DNA of 64,000 bases from Oscheius sp. JU75 (taxonomy: Eukaryota > Nematoda > Chromadorea > Rhabditida > Rhabditidae): the NCBI GenBank assembly GCA_037178855.1, contig JASJZC010000002.1:6646501-6710500 (forward strand), written 5' to 3'. The notes beneath the pieces were generated by a model. That model was given only the letters and a program-made list of their open reading frames with translations. It made no database searches and had not been told where the DNA came from. The position numbers were made by a program, and so were the translations under genes. Shown one piece after another: positions 22,581-35,900 of this stretch. Each line of letters opens with the position of its first letter. The stretch's first letter is position 1.

Positions 22581-25092
22581 ATGACCGAGCTCAACTCGAG
22601 TCTGAGCGGACTCAGCTGGCTGCTGACCAAGGGAGGAGAGTCTGCTGCTGAACGACCAGCTCCAGCGGTGCAGATTTTAGTCAAGCAGATCAAGACCACG
22701 GCCGAGAAACCTCCTTTTTCTTATGCTCAACTCATCAGAATGGCCATTGAGAACAGTCCGGATAAACGGTGAGTCAATTCAAGAGGGTGGCAAGAGAGCA
22801 GGGTTGCTAGGCCGTTCGAAATGGCTTCAAAGAGCAACGCCCAACACACTGAAAGACACATTTATGGGGAAGAGAAGAAAACGGCCAAAGGCTAGAAACT
22901 GGGGAATTTATAGAGAGAGAGAGAGAGAGAGTCGATCATCATCGGAAAGGTTAGAATAGTATATAGGAATTCCTCCTCGTTGCGTAGATGACTAATCCCT
23001 CACCAAAAATATATTTGTTGTACGTTCATCTTACACGAGCGCCTTGTCCTAGTAGCAGTACAATAAATTCCTAGTGATTAGTTTATGTTTCTGAATTACA
23101 AAGTAACTGTTAAAAACAGAATACAGTTAACAAAACTGTAATTAGGAGTACGATTTTTACTGGCTACAATAAAAATTTAGCTTCTGAGAGAAGGTCTATC
23201 CTACGAGGGACAGAGGTCGAGAACCCACTAGACTTTTGATCGACTCCTCAACTGACCAAAAAGCATCGCAAGTTTCTTTTGCGCTCAGGGAGATCCTTTG
23301 ACTTTGCGAGACCCGAAGCTAGACAGTTTCTGCTTTGATTCGGCCGGTTACCGACTCTCATCATGGCCTCGTGGGTCTCCAAATCCACGTTTTATGCGAA
23401 TCTAATAAATTCATCGTTGTATACGACTCATCTTTTCCTTCTTATTACTTTCCAAACAACTTTGGTCACAAGTCTATTAAGTTCCACGAGACGTGACTAT
23501 CACAGATTACTCTGCGTCTGACCAAAAGACTAACAAAATCATGACGCTTTCCGGTAATCGACGGTTTCTTGTTTTCTAGTGACTGTCTAAAATACAGAAT
23601 ATATCTTATCCTATCCTACCTGACTGCTAGTCAAAAGATGACAGGCTGAAGTTTTGATAGACGGTGCAGGAAGCATTCTGAAAAGATTTTTGACTCGAGA
23701 TCAATGAATGGATCAGACTCTATCCAAATCGTGACGATTACAGGTGTACTCTGAGCGGGATCTATCAGTTCGTCTCGGACACATTTCCCTTCTTTCGGGA
23801 CAACAATAGTCTGAGCTGGAAGGTAATTGCTGTATTTTCTTTTTACTGAATTGAACCCTTTCATAGAATTCAATCCGCCACAATCTGTCTCTCAACCGTC
23901 AGTTCAAGCGTCTGGACAAGAAGGAAGGAGAGAAGGGCAGCTACTGGATCATTGCTACACCAGAGGACAAGAAGCGTCGCTCTCTGGACGGTAGCCCGAC
24001 ACGCATCAACCCTCTAGTTGAAAAGATGTACATGAAGAGTGAGAGAGACTAATTGTAGAGAAGTACAGAGATTCAGATCGCCTTCAGAAACGGGTAGAGT
24101 CGTCGAGTTCGACTGGCTTGAAGAGTCCATTGTACGTAGATGACCGGGCGATTGATCCGGCTACTATTTCGCTTTTTGACGGTGTAAGTCAAGGGAGACA
24201 GAGAAACAGACGATTCATTTTCAGGGTACTGTAAAACAACAAGAGATCGCGTTCGAGCCGGAACCACTCCAAGAGGACAATCTCAATGATTTGGTTCTGT
24301 TCGCTTCCCACGATCTCTCGGCATCATTCAAACAAGTCTACGATCAGGTTTTTCATCATAGGCAGCCGACTGAGAGGAATACTGAGGTTGGTTTTAGGTA
24401 GAGAGACCTAGTGACAGTGTCCTTTTAGGAGATTGACTGGCTCAAAATCGGTCTGGAGGCTGCTGGAGTTGACTACCGTAATGAAGAGGAGATCAACCAG
24501 TTGGAGGTCGGCCGTTTCTCTCGTAAGTTCCATTTCCAATATGACATTCTAACCTTTGCAGACTTTTTACACTCGCGCATTCCGCGAGCTCAAAAGCAGC
24601 AACGAGGTAACGTAGCACAGTAAATCCTGTTGAGCACGCTAGATTTCTCCTCTTCTCTTTTCTAACAGCCTGTAGTTTCCTTTCCCAATCGAAGTGAAAG
24701 ACGTCAATATAAAATGGTTCGTTTTCAGTACCACCGTCGGATATCGAAGACTTCAGCTGTCCGCCGTCGCTAAAAAGACGAGTAAGTTTTGTGGCAGATC
24801 CTGGGCACCAATGTTCTGACAAGTTTTGGTGCTCCCAAAATTTCACAAGTTTACATCACAAGATCCCTTCGCTAATCCCTGATTCAGTGTTACTAAGTAG
24901 CGAAATCGGGAACACCGAAACGAGTGACTTAGGGGAACAGTGGGGAAGAGAGACAGAGACAAACAGGGAGATACGAAGACAGGGAGACAGGAAGATAGAG
25001 AAACAGAGACATAGAGACAGAAATAACCCCCTCTTTTTCAGTGTTCTCTCTCAGAAGAAGAGGACGAATTTGATTGGTCAACTATCCTGTAA
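22581..25092 (+). CDS. Forkhead (winged-helix) transcription factor
   Basis: Nine exons: 22581-22768, 23744-23822, 23867-24038, 24077-24183, 24225-24386, 24429-24522, 24562-24606, 24729-24781, 25042-25092. The forkhead domain starts around residue 42: EKPPFSYAQLIRMAIENSP, then TLSGIYQFVSDTFPFFRDNN, WKNSIRHNLSLNRQFKRLDK (recognition helix NSIRHNLSLN intact) and GSYWIIATPEDKKRR. The C-terminal part is acidic with a final basic-then-acidic tail (LKRRCSLSEEEDEFDWS). I cannot assign the Fox class; the unusual RLDKKEGEKGSYW wing and short length suggest a divergent nematode fkh. Intron 1 is ~975 bp, the others short. The ATG is eight bases after ATTTCAG. It shares its upstream region, containing the hexamer array, with the SEC14-like gene. 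Confidence 0.9.
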
Positions 25093-25229
25093 ACTACTGT
25101 CATTCCCTCTTATCCTGTCCTGTGTCATTTCCATGTTTATTTTTCCTTCTGTATTTTTCCCTACGGAGCCCCATAGGATCCGTAATCGTCGTAGAGATTG
25201 GCTTGTGACCCTGAAGAGATGATCCTTCT

Positions 25230-26353
25230 CTAATTGTACATAAAGCACCCACTTGACTCTCGCTGTTCAGCCATCCACTGTCTCAAGAAGGAAATAAAGT
25301 TCCAGATATAGACGGCAGTGAGTGAGAGACAGATGATAGCGGCCGTGGTGAACCAGCCTCCCGAGGCCAGCTCGCCACCACCAATTATGAGCCACATGCA
25401 CATGAAATAGAAGATCGAGAGCATGAGGGAAAGCCCGCATTCCTAGGAATAGGTAACAGTGAAACTAGGGCAAAGAGACTTACAGCGCTGGCATAGGTGA
25501 TCATTTTGATCGGGAAGATTTGGGTATCGAGCTCGAAAAGAAGGAGAGCCGCTGCTGCGACATCGAGAGTTATGGCAAGGGCGATGGTGAGCCAGACGAG
25601 GGATGAGGCTGGAAGTAAATTTCAATGCTCACTGTCTGTAGTGTAACCTTGACCTAGGTGATCTCACAGGACTCGGACTCGTATTCTGGTATTGTCTTCC
25701 ACTACTGTGCCTTTTCGGATGACCCTATCAATTTGACAACTTTTCCAAGCCATCCCATTTAGACCAAGTAGTTTTCAATTAAGGGTTTTACAAGTAACGC
25801 TTAGTTCAGTACAGCCAAAATTTCTTCGCGCTATCTTATACTATCTAAAGTGCGATGGTTTCTGTGGCGGACTGTCTGTTTGTTTGTCCGTGGCCATGAA
25901 ACAGAAGCAAGCCAATGATGTTGTCCAGAAATTTGTTGTTCAAAAACAAAAGTTATTGCCTAAATTGGTTGACAAGTCAACATTAGGTCCCAATGAAGCC
26001 ACTGGAAGCCTTTTGTTACTACGAAGCGGCGCAGCCGCCAATGCAAATTGAAGGCACAAGGATGGCTGTTCCTTTAGTAGATTATTTAGCGTCCCAAAGC
26101 ACTACTTAACTGTTTCTGTCACATTGCTAGAAATGGTCAATAAGAAGTTTTATCTTCAAGAATAGTTCACTGAATATTTTGTTGGGCAATTGTTCGTCCA
26201 GATATTGTGAAAATTATGAGTTGTCCCTTAAATCCTACCTGCTGGTAATGACGGTGAGTTCAACAGAGCGATGATTAGGAAAAGGTTCAGCAAAATTGTG
26301 ACGATCTTCAACGAGTGCGGAAGCTGAGCGAATCTGGACACATGGAGCGCCAT
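25230..26353 (-). CDS. Four-TM, MARVEL-like membrane protein
   Basis: Three exons: 26353-26239, 25608-25494, 25442-25230. The ~145-residue product has four hydrophobic helices: KIVTILLNLFLIIALLNSP, WLTIALAITLDVAAAALLLF, LSLMLSIFYFMCMWLIIGG and TAAIICLSLTAVYIWNFISF, with short loops and a CFMYN end. The layout resembles MARVEL-type or other small tetraspan proteins, but no diagnostic motif was seen. Its ATG is 114 bp downstream of the stop of the upstream tetraspan gene on the same strand, with an AATAAA and a TGCTCTCAG acceptor in between, as in a nematode operon. The first intron contains a dispersed repeat (25850-26040). Confidence 0.75.
25850..26045 (+). repeat. Dispersed repeat with GCGGCGCAGCCGCC end
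   Basis: Shares blocks (CTGTCTGT, AAGC.AGCCAAT, CAGAAA, AAAAGTTATTGCC, and GGCGCAGCCGCC near the end) with 50930-51115 and partly with 13590-13735. It lies in the first intron of the MARVEL-like gene. Class unknown; the copies are old and divergent. Confidence 0.45.
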
Positions 26354-26434
26354 CCTTGCAACACACACAGGCTGAGAGCAATCGATGGATGGAACAGGGG
26401 AGATAAGATTGGGTGTTTGCACCGTGACTCAAAA

Positions 26435-26445
26435 TAGATATTTAT
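26435..26445 (-). terminator. Poly(A) signal between two tetraspan genes
   Basis: On the minus strand AATAAATATC follows the stop of the upstream tetraspan gene by about 25 bp and precedes the ATG of the next gene by about 85 bp. Confidence 0.5.
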
Positions 26446-26467
26446 TACGCAATGAAGGAAAGACATA

Positions 26468-27728
26468 TCACACTTCGGAATGTTGAATACTTCCACTACC
26501 GGTAAGATGAGTCGTTCTGTAGAGATCGTGAGCATCGATTCGGGAGATCTCGCTGCTCCGAGAGCTCGGCACGCCACCGGCCGTGGCAAAGAAGGCAGCA
26601 TTATTGTAGCTGATACTGTGATCGATGGATGGAGATGGGACAGGAGGTAGAGGGGTGGCCGGAGCTCGGGGATTGCTATTCACTCCAAAAGTAGTGCTCT
26701 TCTTCTCCGAAGAGGCTCCTGGCTTCTTCTTATAGAGACGCTGACGGGTACTGGGCTTGAACTTTTCCACCAGCTGGGCAGCACCCTCACTGATGGGGGT
26801 TCTTTTGGCTATGAGAAGAACACCGATGATGAGAGGAGTCATCTGGAGGACAAGGAGAGACCAGAGGAGCCAGCCAGGCATGTAGGAAGACTTCAGTTGG
26901 GGGTCACAGCTGTTCTGGAAAGGGAGAAAGTAAGTACGGTCACTGTTACTGTCATTGTCTCTCTGTCGACTCACCCTCGGATTCTGTGTTCTCTTAGTAT
27001 TCGAGTAGAGATTGTAGTCAAAGCTGCACCCCAGTCTACTTTCCATCTGCTGTAGTCCTCCCGGGTTGTGTGGGATGGCATGGTTCAAGAGTCTCTCGAC
27101 TTTCTCTCCAAGCTCATCGAATCCGTTCAAAGTGAAAGCGAAGACGTGAGAAATCAGGATAGTGTAGACACATCCGATGATGAAGAATCCCCAGAAGACG
27201 TATTTCATCAGTCCAGAGGTGATGTCACTGGAGAAGTAGACGACCAGGGCGACTGACAGGAAGACGTAGATTCCTAGCTCACTGGCCAGGAAACACCAGA
27301 GGATCGTTTTGTACTGAAATAATGGTATGTGACAGTGACAGTGACAGTCTCACCGTTCTCTGTGTATTCAAAGCATCCATTTCTTTCTCACTCAGCTGGT
27401 ACAATCCCAGCGCTGGATTGTAGTTGATCTTCGAAATAGATATAGTCTTGTCCAGGTAGTCTACAAGCTCCTCAAAAGCTGCTCTGTCTTTCCACACATA
27501 GAGCCCAACCACCAGAAGACCAACCTAAATTTTACATTTGTAGCCTTGGAAAACGGGGGAAAGAGACAACAACACCAATCGAGAGATACTTACGAAGACG
27601 GCCAGAGCTAGGGCGATGACTGTAAAGGCAGCAATGCTGGCTCGCCATGTCTTCGGTCCTTGGAACGTCACCCTCGAGGGGAGACTGGCCGTCGTCCGCG
27701 GCGGCAAGGCCGGAGGAGGACGGTCCAT
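26468..27728 (-). CDS. Four-TM protein with Pro-rich cytoplasmic tails
   Basis: Four exons: 27728-27594, 27534-27354, 27313-26975, 26914-26468, about 365 residues. The N-terminus is Pro-rich (MDRPPPALPPRTTASLPSR). TM1 covers ASIAAFTVIALALAVF and the following VGLLVVGLYVW; a ~50-residue loop follows. TM2 is TILWCFLASELGIYVFLSV, TM3 YVFWGFFIIGCVYTILISHV, then an extracellular loop with two Cys, TM4 WLLWSLLVLQMTPLIIGVLL and a ~120-residue Ser/Pro/Lys-rich tail. The large loop lacks the CCG motif of true tetraspanins, so I leave the family open. The ATG follows an AATTTCAG acceptor by seven bases. Likely first gene of a two-gene operon with the MARVEL-like gene. Confidence 0.8.
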
Positions 27729-30700
27729 TTGGAAGCTGAAATTGAAACAGTTAATGTTGAAACGGGGTAGGAGAGAGACAAAAGCTTTGAAGAAGAGGGA
27801 TGGTTCACAGCTGGAGACCATCCCCGATCAGGAGATCCTACGGTGTGATATTATGAAAAGATGACTCATTCTATGGACCAAATCAAAGTCTCTGGACCAA
27901 AGAGTAGTTCAGTTCTTGATAGGGACAAGAAAGAAAGATGCATTCGAATTCTGGGATTGTTACCATATCTAGCTCTATGTAAACCCCGCTTGAATCTGGA
28001 ATGAAAACGTTTGATGAATGAAAAAACCGTAGGTATAACTAAGATAACAAAGTAGCAGACCACTCAAAAGCTGTTTCCGAGTGTTTGGAAAACAGATAAA
28101 AGCAATGGGCATTTGTGGGGGGACACACCCGACCAGCTCGGTTTCGGAGCTCTTACCAACTGCACCATGGAGCAAAACTTGTGCGCTCTCTCTGGCCGGT
28201 TCTAGTACTTGGATTGGGTCCAAATTTAAAGAGACGTGAAATGAATGCAAAAGATTGGTTTTACGGATACAGAAACACGTTTTCAAATATTGTGGTGTTC
28301 AGAAAATTTGTTGGCTTTCGCTCAAGCTCAAAGGTCGTAGAATATTGCGGGACCCAAATACCAGTTCTTGAGACAGAGAAATGGATGGGAACAATCTGGA
28401 TAGGGGAGCAGAATACTACAAACTAGTACCATAGTCTGGTGGATTGAGACAACGGTAAGTTTATGAAAGCCCGGAAAGCAAGGAAACTTTCAAGGCATGA
28501 AATCGATTCCTGACAATATAGAGAAAGAGGAAGAATATATTGCGCTGCGATTGGTAACTGATAGGATCCAGTCACACCCTCGACCACCCTTCCCATGGCC
28601 TGAAGAAAATGTCGGTCAACAGACTGGCATAAAGGTTTCGATAGTTATAGTGAGGGGGACAGAAGTAACTGTGGCTAATTCTCGGAATGAGAAAGGAGTG
28701 TGGCCTGTAACCATCAATCGATCCGTAATTACGGACCAGACGGGATAGGGTACGACGAGGTCAGGCAGCCCCGGGTGGCAATTAGCATCTCTATGGAGCA
28801 CTGTACGGGATCAGGATAAAAGAATAGAGGGTCTCACTGTCTCTTAGGGTGACTGCGTGTGGCCAACCATTCAAAGTATGGGTCATGCAACGAACCGTGT
28901 CGAAACCGAGCAAAAAAGATCGAAAAACGTCTAATCCAAAGAAGAGCATAATACTGGCAACGTCAGAGTAACGTGATCTGGCTGTCTTTACGGTCTACTG
29001 ACGGCTGGCTACGCCAAGGCCATGTTCTGTGCCCTCCACTGTCGGTATGGTCTTTACCGGGTACGAAACCGTCCGTCCTTCCACCTTCCTCAGGCCGCCC
29101 CCGGTCAGCAGGAGATGCGATAAATGCGATTGTCGACTCTAAGCACCGACGGGACGGAAGAAGGTCGAGGGGTGGGTCAAAGACGGCGGTCAGCTGGAAG
29201 AGGGGAAGAGGCGGGGGCAAAACAACATTAGGACGGGGTCGAATGAAAATTAATTGCCAACAGGTAGAGAACAGAAAGGCAGAGAGACAGAGAGACAGAG
29301 GTACTTACCAGAAATGAGTCGGGTAGTTCACCAGTAAAAGTCGAGCACTGAAGGCGAACCAAGCATCCTTAACGAGCAGTGCTACCCAGAACAGACGAGA
29401 TTATGTCAACTTGTCAATACCTGTCAAGCATAATCTAAGTTTGCTGCAGCGTTTACCAGATGCTCTCCCGCTGCCTTGTTGTCTCTACTCGTCTCTCGAC
29501 TACCAGTGGCTGCTACCAGGACAATAGCGAGTTGACACTACACGACTGATTTGGGAGAATGAGGTAGCGAGACAGCGAAAATGAGTGTATGTTTACTGTC
29601 TACATAGATGTTCATGACTCCCCTATAAACAAAGCTAGTAATCATCCCATTCATTCCATCCATGGATTCCCAATGTTTTTCCAAGCACACTATTCCCCGA
29701 AGAAATCAGTCTGCCATGTGAGTTTTCCACCCTCACTTTTCTCTCTCTGTCTCTCTCTCAGTCTAGCAAAACTTGTCTCACTGTCCTAGCCCCTCCGGGG
29801 AGAAAACTTGAATCGATATCGGGAGAGCGAGAAAATAAGGAGAACCGGGTTCAGCATCCCGTGGGGACATCAATCGACCTGATCGCGGTCGAGTAGCCTC
29901 TTGATCCACAGAGTCTTCCTGAAAGCTTTTCCTCCTTCTCTTCCCGGCACCATACAATAACCAACAAGGAGAGTTTTGTGTTCAATAGAGAGAGAGAGAG
30001 AGAGAGACGACTGTTTGCTGCCAGATCTCAGTCGACAGCTTTACAATTTCTGTACAAGTCTGTATCTCTCTCTCTCTCTCTTTGTCCTTCTGTTTCACTA
30101 CCAAAAATCATCCTTTGATCCCTCCACTGTACCCCCATCGTCGGTCAATTTGTCGAATGAGGCCTGATCCTGTCTTTGTGGTTTGTGTGAAGAAGGAACT
30201 GTAATGACGTAGGAATATCTTGTGGATGGACAGAACCTTTTTGCGGAGGATGACCTTATCGACATGTTAGCGAAGTTCTCGTTATACTAAGCGCGTTTCT
30301 TTGATCGTATGTACAACTTCACTAGTGTGTGCACACAAGTATTTTTCTGCCAAACGTGTAGACTACTTTGAACATTTCGTTTAGTCGACCTCTTCCTTCC
30401 CGTACCTTGTCGCGTTCCTTTTTTTTGAACCTTTCTGCTAGCTTGCACTCCATGTTTCAATTCAATCTCGGCAAGACACGGTATTGACTTCTACGAAATG
30501 CTAACCGGTAGTCGTATAACTGACGAACGGAACGAGGAATTTACAGCCTGCAAAACCGCTGTGGATATTCGTTCAGCCTATCCTTAGGACTACTTCCTTT
30601 AGTTGTTCAGTAAGATGCTCTTTACTGGAAGCATGTACATCCTGAAACTCTCCCCTATCCCTTCTGTGCACTCATCTGCATGTCCTTTCCTACCTGTACT

Positions 30701-32934
30701 ATTGTCTATGTCTGCCCTATGCACTGATTGAGCGCAAGCCAGGATCGTAAGTCACAACTGTAATAATATGCTCTTTTGACAAGGTTCAGCTGGTAATATT
30801 TGGTTCATGACTTTGGACATCCAGACGAACCAACATCCTAACACAGTCTACCACAGATATCATTGTACCCAGTCACAGTGACAATCTGTTGCGATTGGAG
30901 CTGCAGACTCTCTTCTTGTTCGGAACAGCTTTTTGTCTACTTTAGAACTTGCTATGAGTCCACGTCCTGTCACTCTTTCTGTTCTCTCAAATCACTGTCT
31001 CTCTCCCTAACTGTTCTGCGCCTGTGCTTTGTATCGTCCCCTCTGTTTTCAGCTCATCCATAAAAGGTTTCTCTACACAAAAACAACCACATCATCTCGC
31101 AGCGTGAATTTTACCCCTACCTTCTCTCTCCACGAACGGAACGTGTCTCTGTATTTTTAGACTGCACCCAAACACCAAGCACAGTTACCATAATTCCGAT
31201 CAGTCAAAGAGTGTTGACTTTCGCTGATCGGTCTCTCTCCTTAGGGGGTCATCCCGTCCTATTCTGTCCGCCGAATCCCGTCTCTCCTACCCTTCCTGGA
31301 ACCTCTCTCTTCCCTTTGTCTCCCGCCGTGACCGCTATCCAGTTTCCTTATAGAGATGTCTCTCTCTTGATTCTGTGCCATTTGGCTTTTATCACTAGAT
31401 GCTAGTGCCAAAATGACTCACTCTACCTATAGTCAGATCTGGCGAAAATCGAGGACACGTGACTAACTGTCCCTGTCGGGGCTACCGATCCACGGTCACG
31501 ACTCTCTCTCTCTCTCTCCGGATAATCCATGCCGATAAGGCAACTTTTCACCTCGTTCGACTACTGTTGCATCCTTTGCCGGCACCTAAAAAAAGAGGCT
31601 TTTGACATCAATTGAGCGGTCAATGGCGCTCGCCGGAAGACCGATTGCAACTTATTCCAGTCTTGGAGTGGCAGGCTAGCCGATAGCCATGATACGATCA
31701 GTGACCGGATCTGTGGCAGTCAGAGACAGAGCCCTACCTTTCCATGTCCCTTTCAAATGACTATCGTAAGATTAGCATAGGGCAGATCTCCCACTGGGCT
31801 TCGTCCCCTGAATAGCCTAGGGCTTTGGTTACTTGACGGAAATTAGAGAGGAACCGGATTGACTATCTCTACATAAAATAATAGATGTGTCAGCTTTAGG
31901 TAACTGTAACTGTCACTGTCAAATTCAAAAATCGTTTGATTGCAGCACAACAGTTACCTCTTTTGTTATGATGGTCATGCGCCGTACGATTAGAATAAGT
32001 TCCCTCCCTTGTTATTGTTTGGTTTCAAAATCGCAGCGACCACCCCCCTCACTCTGTCACTCTTTTTCACGGTCGCTTCGGACCATTTGTCCCAAGGATT
32101 GTCGTAAGAGGAAACGAGACGTGTTTACGTGAAAGTGTGCGGTCAGTTCGGGCAGTTGCAGCTGTCCTTTCGGATATCTAGAACTGCCACAGTCCGGTGA
32201 GCGCCGCGGGACGGACGAGGCGTAATTATGGCCGATCTGGATAGCCTCTGGGCGTCAAGGATGGGGACAAATCGCTCTAGCCACTTCCTACTATTTTCTA
32301 GCTTTTCTGTCTTTTGCGGTCTCTCTGTCTCTCTCTTTACAATCCTCTCTATGTTTATGTGAATCAAGCAGACAGAGAGATAGCTAATTACATTTGCTTT
32401 TTTTCCGGTATCTGACCCTTTTCTCTGAACCCCGATTGACTCGGCTTAGAGAGACAACGAGACAGATAGACATGGAGACAGATATACAGAGAGACAGAAA
32501 GTGAGAGAAACAGAGAGACAAAGAGACATAGGGAGAGACAGACCAATCCAGTAATACTTGTACAGAATTTGTAAAGCTCGACTGAGATTTGAGAGATCCA
32601 GAGAGACAGAAGCACAGCGAGACAGAGAGACAGGGAGACAGAGACACTGACTCATTCCTTTACACATCCTCTTGACTCTCCTAAGTACTCTTACAACACC
32701 AGCTTCTTCTCACTCTCTCCACAACCTGAACCAGCCAGCCAGGGAGAGAGTCAGTCATCTTTTGCCTCTCAAAAGCCACTGTGTAGCCAAACCGGCAGCA
32801 GACTCGACCTCGCATATTTTGTGTGAATAAACCGGGAGATTGTCATCTCTCTGCCAATCCGAATCTCGCTCTTTCAACCTATGTCACCCTTTTTTCAAGT
32901 TTTTTTTTTCAAACACTAGTTTTCAGGACAGCCG
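27729..32934. other. Five-kb mostly non-coding region upstream of Patched
   Basis: No gene model could be supported. It contains GA/CT microsatellite tracts (29988-30007, 30065-30083, 31502-31518), a GAGACA-type tract (32450-32645), a decayed tRNA-like segment (minus strand, 28125-28175), and a segment at 29405-29520 duplicated in a Patched intron. Many small open frames here come from low-complexity DNA. Confidence 0.5.
32450..32645. repeat. GAGACA-type low-complexity tract
   Basis: Imperfect repeats of GAGACAGA, interrupted at about 32545-32595. The overlapping Ser/Leu/Cys-rich minus-strand open frames are artefacts of this composition. Confidence 0.7.
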
Positions 32935-35900
32935 ATGATGGGCTCCTCAACGAATCGAGTGGCCGACTCGGCTGCTCCGGACAAGAAGAAAAGACCAGGT
33001 CTGGTTAGGAGGGTATGTTGAACTTGTTTGGCTTTAAAACTTTTGATTTTCAGTTTATAGAGAACAGATTAATAGGAAACTTTGACTCGGCCGACTTTAG
33101 TGAACCATGGAAGAGAAAGTTCGCTCATGCTCCTACGTGGTGCGATGCTGACATGGCTATGCAACAAATCCAGCTGGTAAATGACAGGGGACAGTGACAG
33201 TGACATTGTCTGGTTTTCAGGGCACAGCAGTAGGAAACCCAGTCGGTCTCTACTCCCGAGCCTTTTTCCAGCTCTGGCTCTACAGACTAGGCTGTGTTAT
33301 TCAGAAATATGCATGGACTACCATTATAGTTACGTAAGTAGAAATCACTTACAGTATACCGTATTCTTACTTAGAATAGCTTTATATACGGCGTGCTGTT
33401 TCGGGTTGCAAGACGTGATAATTGAGACGGATATTGTTAAGTTGTGGGTATCTCAAGACGGTCGTCTGAACGAGGAACTAACCTTTTTGGCCAGGATACA
33501 GGAAGAGGCTACTAGAGTAAATTGACTCATACTACTGTTCGAATAGGGTATTCAGATCAAAAGACAAGCAGAACCAGAAGCACCGCACGTAATAGAATTA
33601 CCCAAAGAGAATGGATTAGGAGGAGGTTTTCAGGTACTACCTACCATGGAAAAATTCAAAATCCAATTTAGGTAGTGATTCAAACTCCCACCCATCCTGG
33701 GGAGAATGTCCTCAGTAAGAAGTCCCTACTGAAACATGTTGACCTAATGGAGGAGATTTCTAAGTACGAAGTTCATCTGTACGGAGAAAAATGGACCCTG
33801 GCCGATATCTGTTTCAAGCCTCCCGGGCCCAGTTTCAATGTTGGACCGCTGTCGAAGGTCATGAACACGATGATGGACAAGATCATTCCCTGCATTTGGA
33901 TCACACCTATTGACTGCTACTGGGAGGGAGCAAAGCCTTTGGGACCGAACCCGCCTTTGAATTTGGGGTGAGTGAATTTGAGGTTGTCGTGGCTCTGGAA
34001 AAACGACATGACCTATGATTTGCGGAGGGGGTGGGTTTGAATAAGCGACATAAACTAACGTCTGTGGAGGCTGTGGCCGCAACGTTCTTTGATATACGAC
34101 ATAACCTAACAGCTATGGCTTGAAAAACTGGCAACTGTTGGCTGAAAATCAACTTCCAGAGAAGAAGTCAGCTCCTTCGTGAGCTCCCTCCCCAAAGGTA
34201 ACGTGACATGGAAGAACCTCAACCCGACAGCCGTTATGGACGAAGTCGGCAGTCTATTCGATCTCGGTCCAATCGGAAACTTCTTCGAGAGAGCAGGCAT
34301 CGGTTCTGCTTACCTGGATCGTCCTTGTATTGACCCTCTGGACGCTGAATGTCCTAAGACAGCCCCCAACTACTTCGACCGCTGTGCCGCTCTGGAAAAG
34401 TTCACTGCCTGGAACATGGCCAGAGAAGACAGGGTCCAATTGGAGAAGACAGAAGTCAAGACAGACGAAGAGATTGGCAAGAAGGATGTGACAGAGAGCA
34501 TCATTAACGAGATTTTTGGAAGGAAAAAGAGAGAAACAAAGGAGACAAAGAAGGACGAAGACTACTACGCCTACGATGAAGAAGAGATCGAAAATGACGT
34601 CAAAAATTCTAGTGAGTTTGGAGTAAAACTACTGAAATCCCAAATTCAGCTGCCTCCAAGAAGAAAAAGATGGATCCCAAAGATTTGGCTTGCATGGAAT
34701 ACGGTCCAGGTCTCTTGAAGTGGATGGCAGCTAACCCGACTCGTTGGGGAGAGTTCCTGACAGCTAAGGAGCTTCCAAGGGAACCCGACTACAGCAAAGT
34801 CATGACCGGAGGCTGCAAGGGATTTGGAAAAAACATTATGGAATGGCCGGAAGATCTGATCATTGGTGGAATCAAGAGGGAGAACGAGGAACTGAAGTCG
34901 GCCGAAGCTCTTCAGAGTGTCTTCCTTGTTGCTAGTGCATTCGATGTCTACTTGAGATTCAAGGTAAATCACTGGTGCTATCACTGCATCGTACGGAGGC
35001 AGAGAGACAGATAGACATTAGTAGGTAGTGAATAGTTAGACAGAGAAAGAGAGTAATCTCCATTTCCTCCAAAACTTGCATTCGGTTCGGTAGAGGCTAT
35101 TGACGATGATAGACGAGGATAGCAGACGACGAGTCGTTGGGAGAACATCGGGTAGAATAACTCCTCGAGTTACGATGGATCATGTATGACAGGACTTAAC
35201 AAGTTATCATAAATCTGGTTCAATCTTCTTAAGGCTTCTTAAGACTTGTCAATTCCTGTTATGCATAATCTGAGTCCGTTTCGTAGTTACTCGTTATCCA
35301 ACCCGATGTTCTCCCAGCGACATGTCGTCAATCTTCTCGTCTCCTACTCGTCAGTGGCTTCTACCTCTATCTTTTGTCGCTGTTACTGTTATTCTTATCT
35401 ATCGTAACCTGAACATTTTCAGGACGGAAAGAGTGACCGTCACCCCAATCTCAACACTGCCACCTGGAACCCCGGATACGCCAACGAGGTCCTGGTCGGC
35501 TGGCAGAGAAACTTCACCAAGAAGTTGTACAAACACAAGGCCAACTTTGAGGTGACGTCGTCCATAGCACTAGCAAGATGTGGATTTAGACTGAGAACAA
35601 TAGAGTTTTCCATCCTCTCGCCTCCACGTCCATTGCTGACATGCTGGAAGAGTTCAGTCAGTTTAACTACTTCATCATTGTCATGGGCTACTTCCTCATG
35701 GTATGTGCTTTTCAAAAGTTCTTAAGCAAAATTTTAAGATCATCTACGCTGCTTGGACCCAGGCCAGATGGGAGAAGTGGTGGTTCAGCGTCCAGTCCAA
35801 TGTCTTCCTCTCCTTCATTGGAGTCTTCCTTGTGACCTACTCGTCTATCTGCGGTCTCGGAGTCACCACCTGGCTAGGAATCAACTTCAACGCTGCCACG

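Noticed and set aside
28497-29317. Plus-strand frames of 83 and 114 codons upstream of the tetraspan gene
   Set aside because: No splice continuity or recognised motif; composition is basic/low complexity and the frames overlap equally good antisense frames.
32384-32667. Cys/Ser/Leu-rich membrane-like minus-strand frames
   Set aside because: They are translations of the GAGACA low-complexity tract; three overlapping frames look alike, which real genes do not do.
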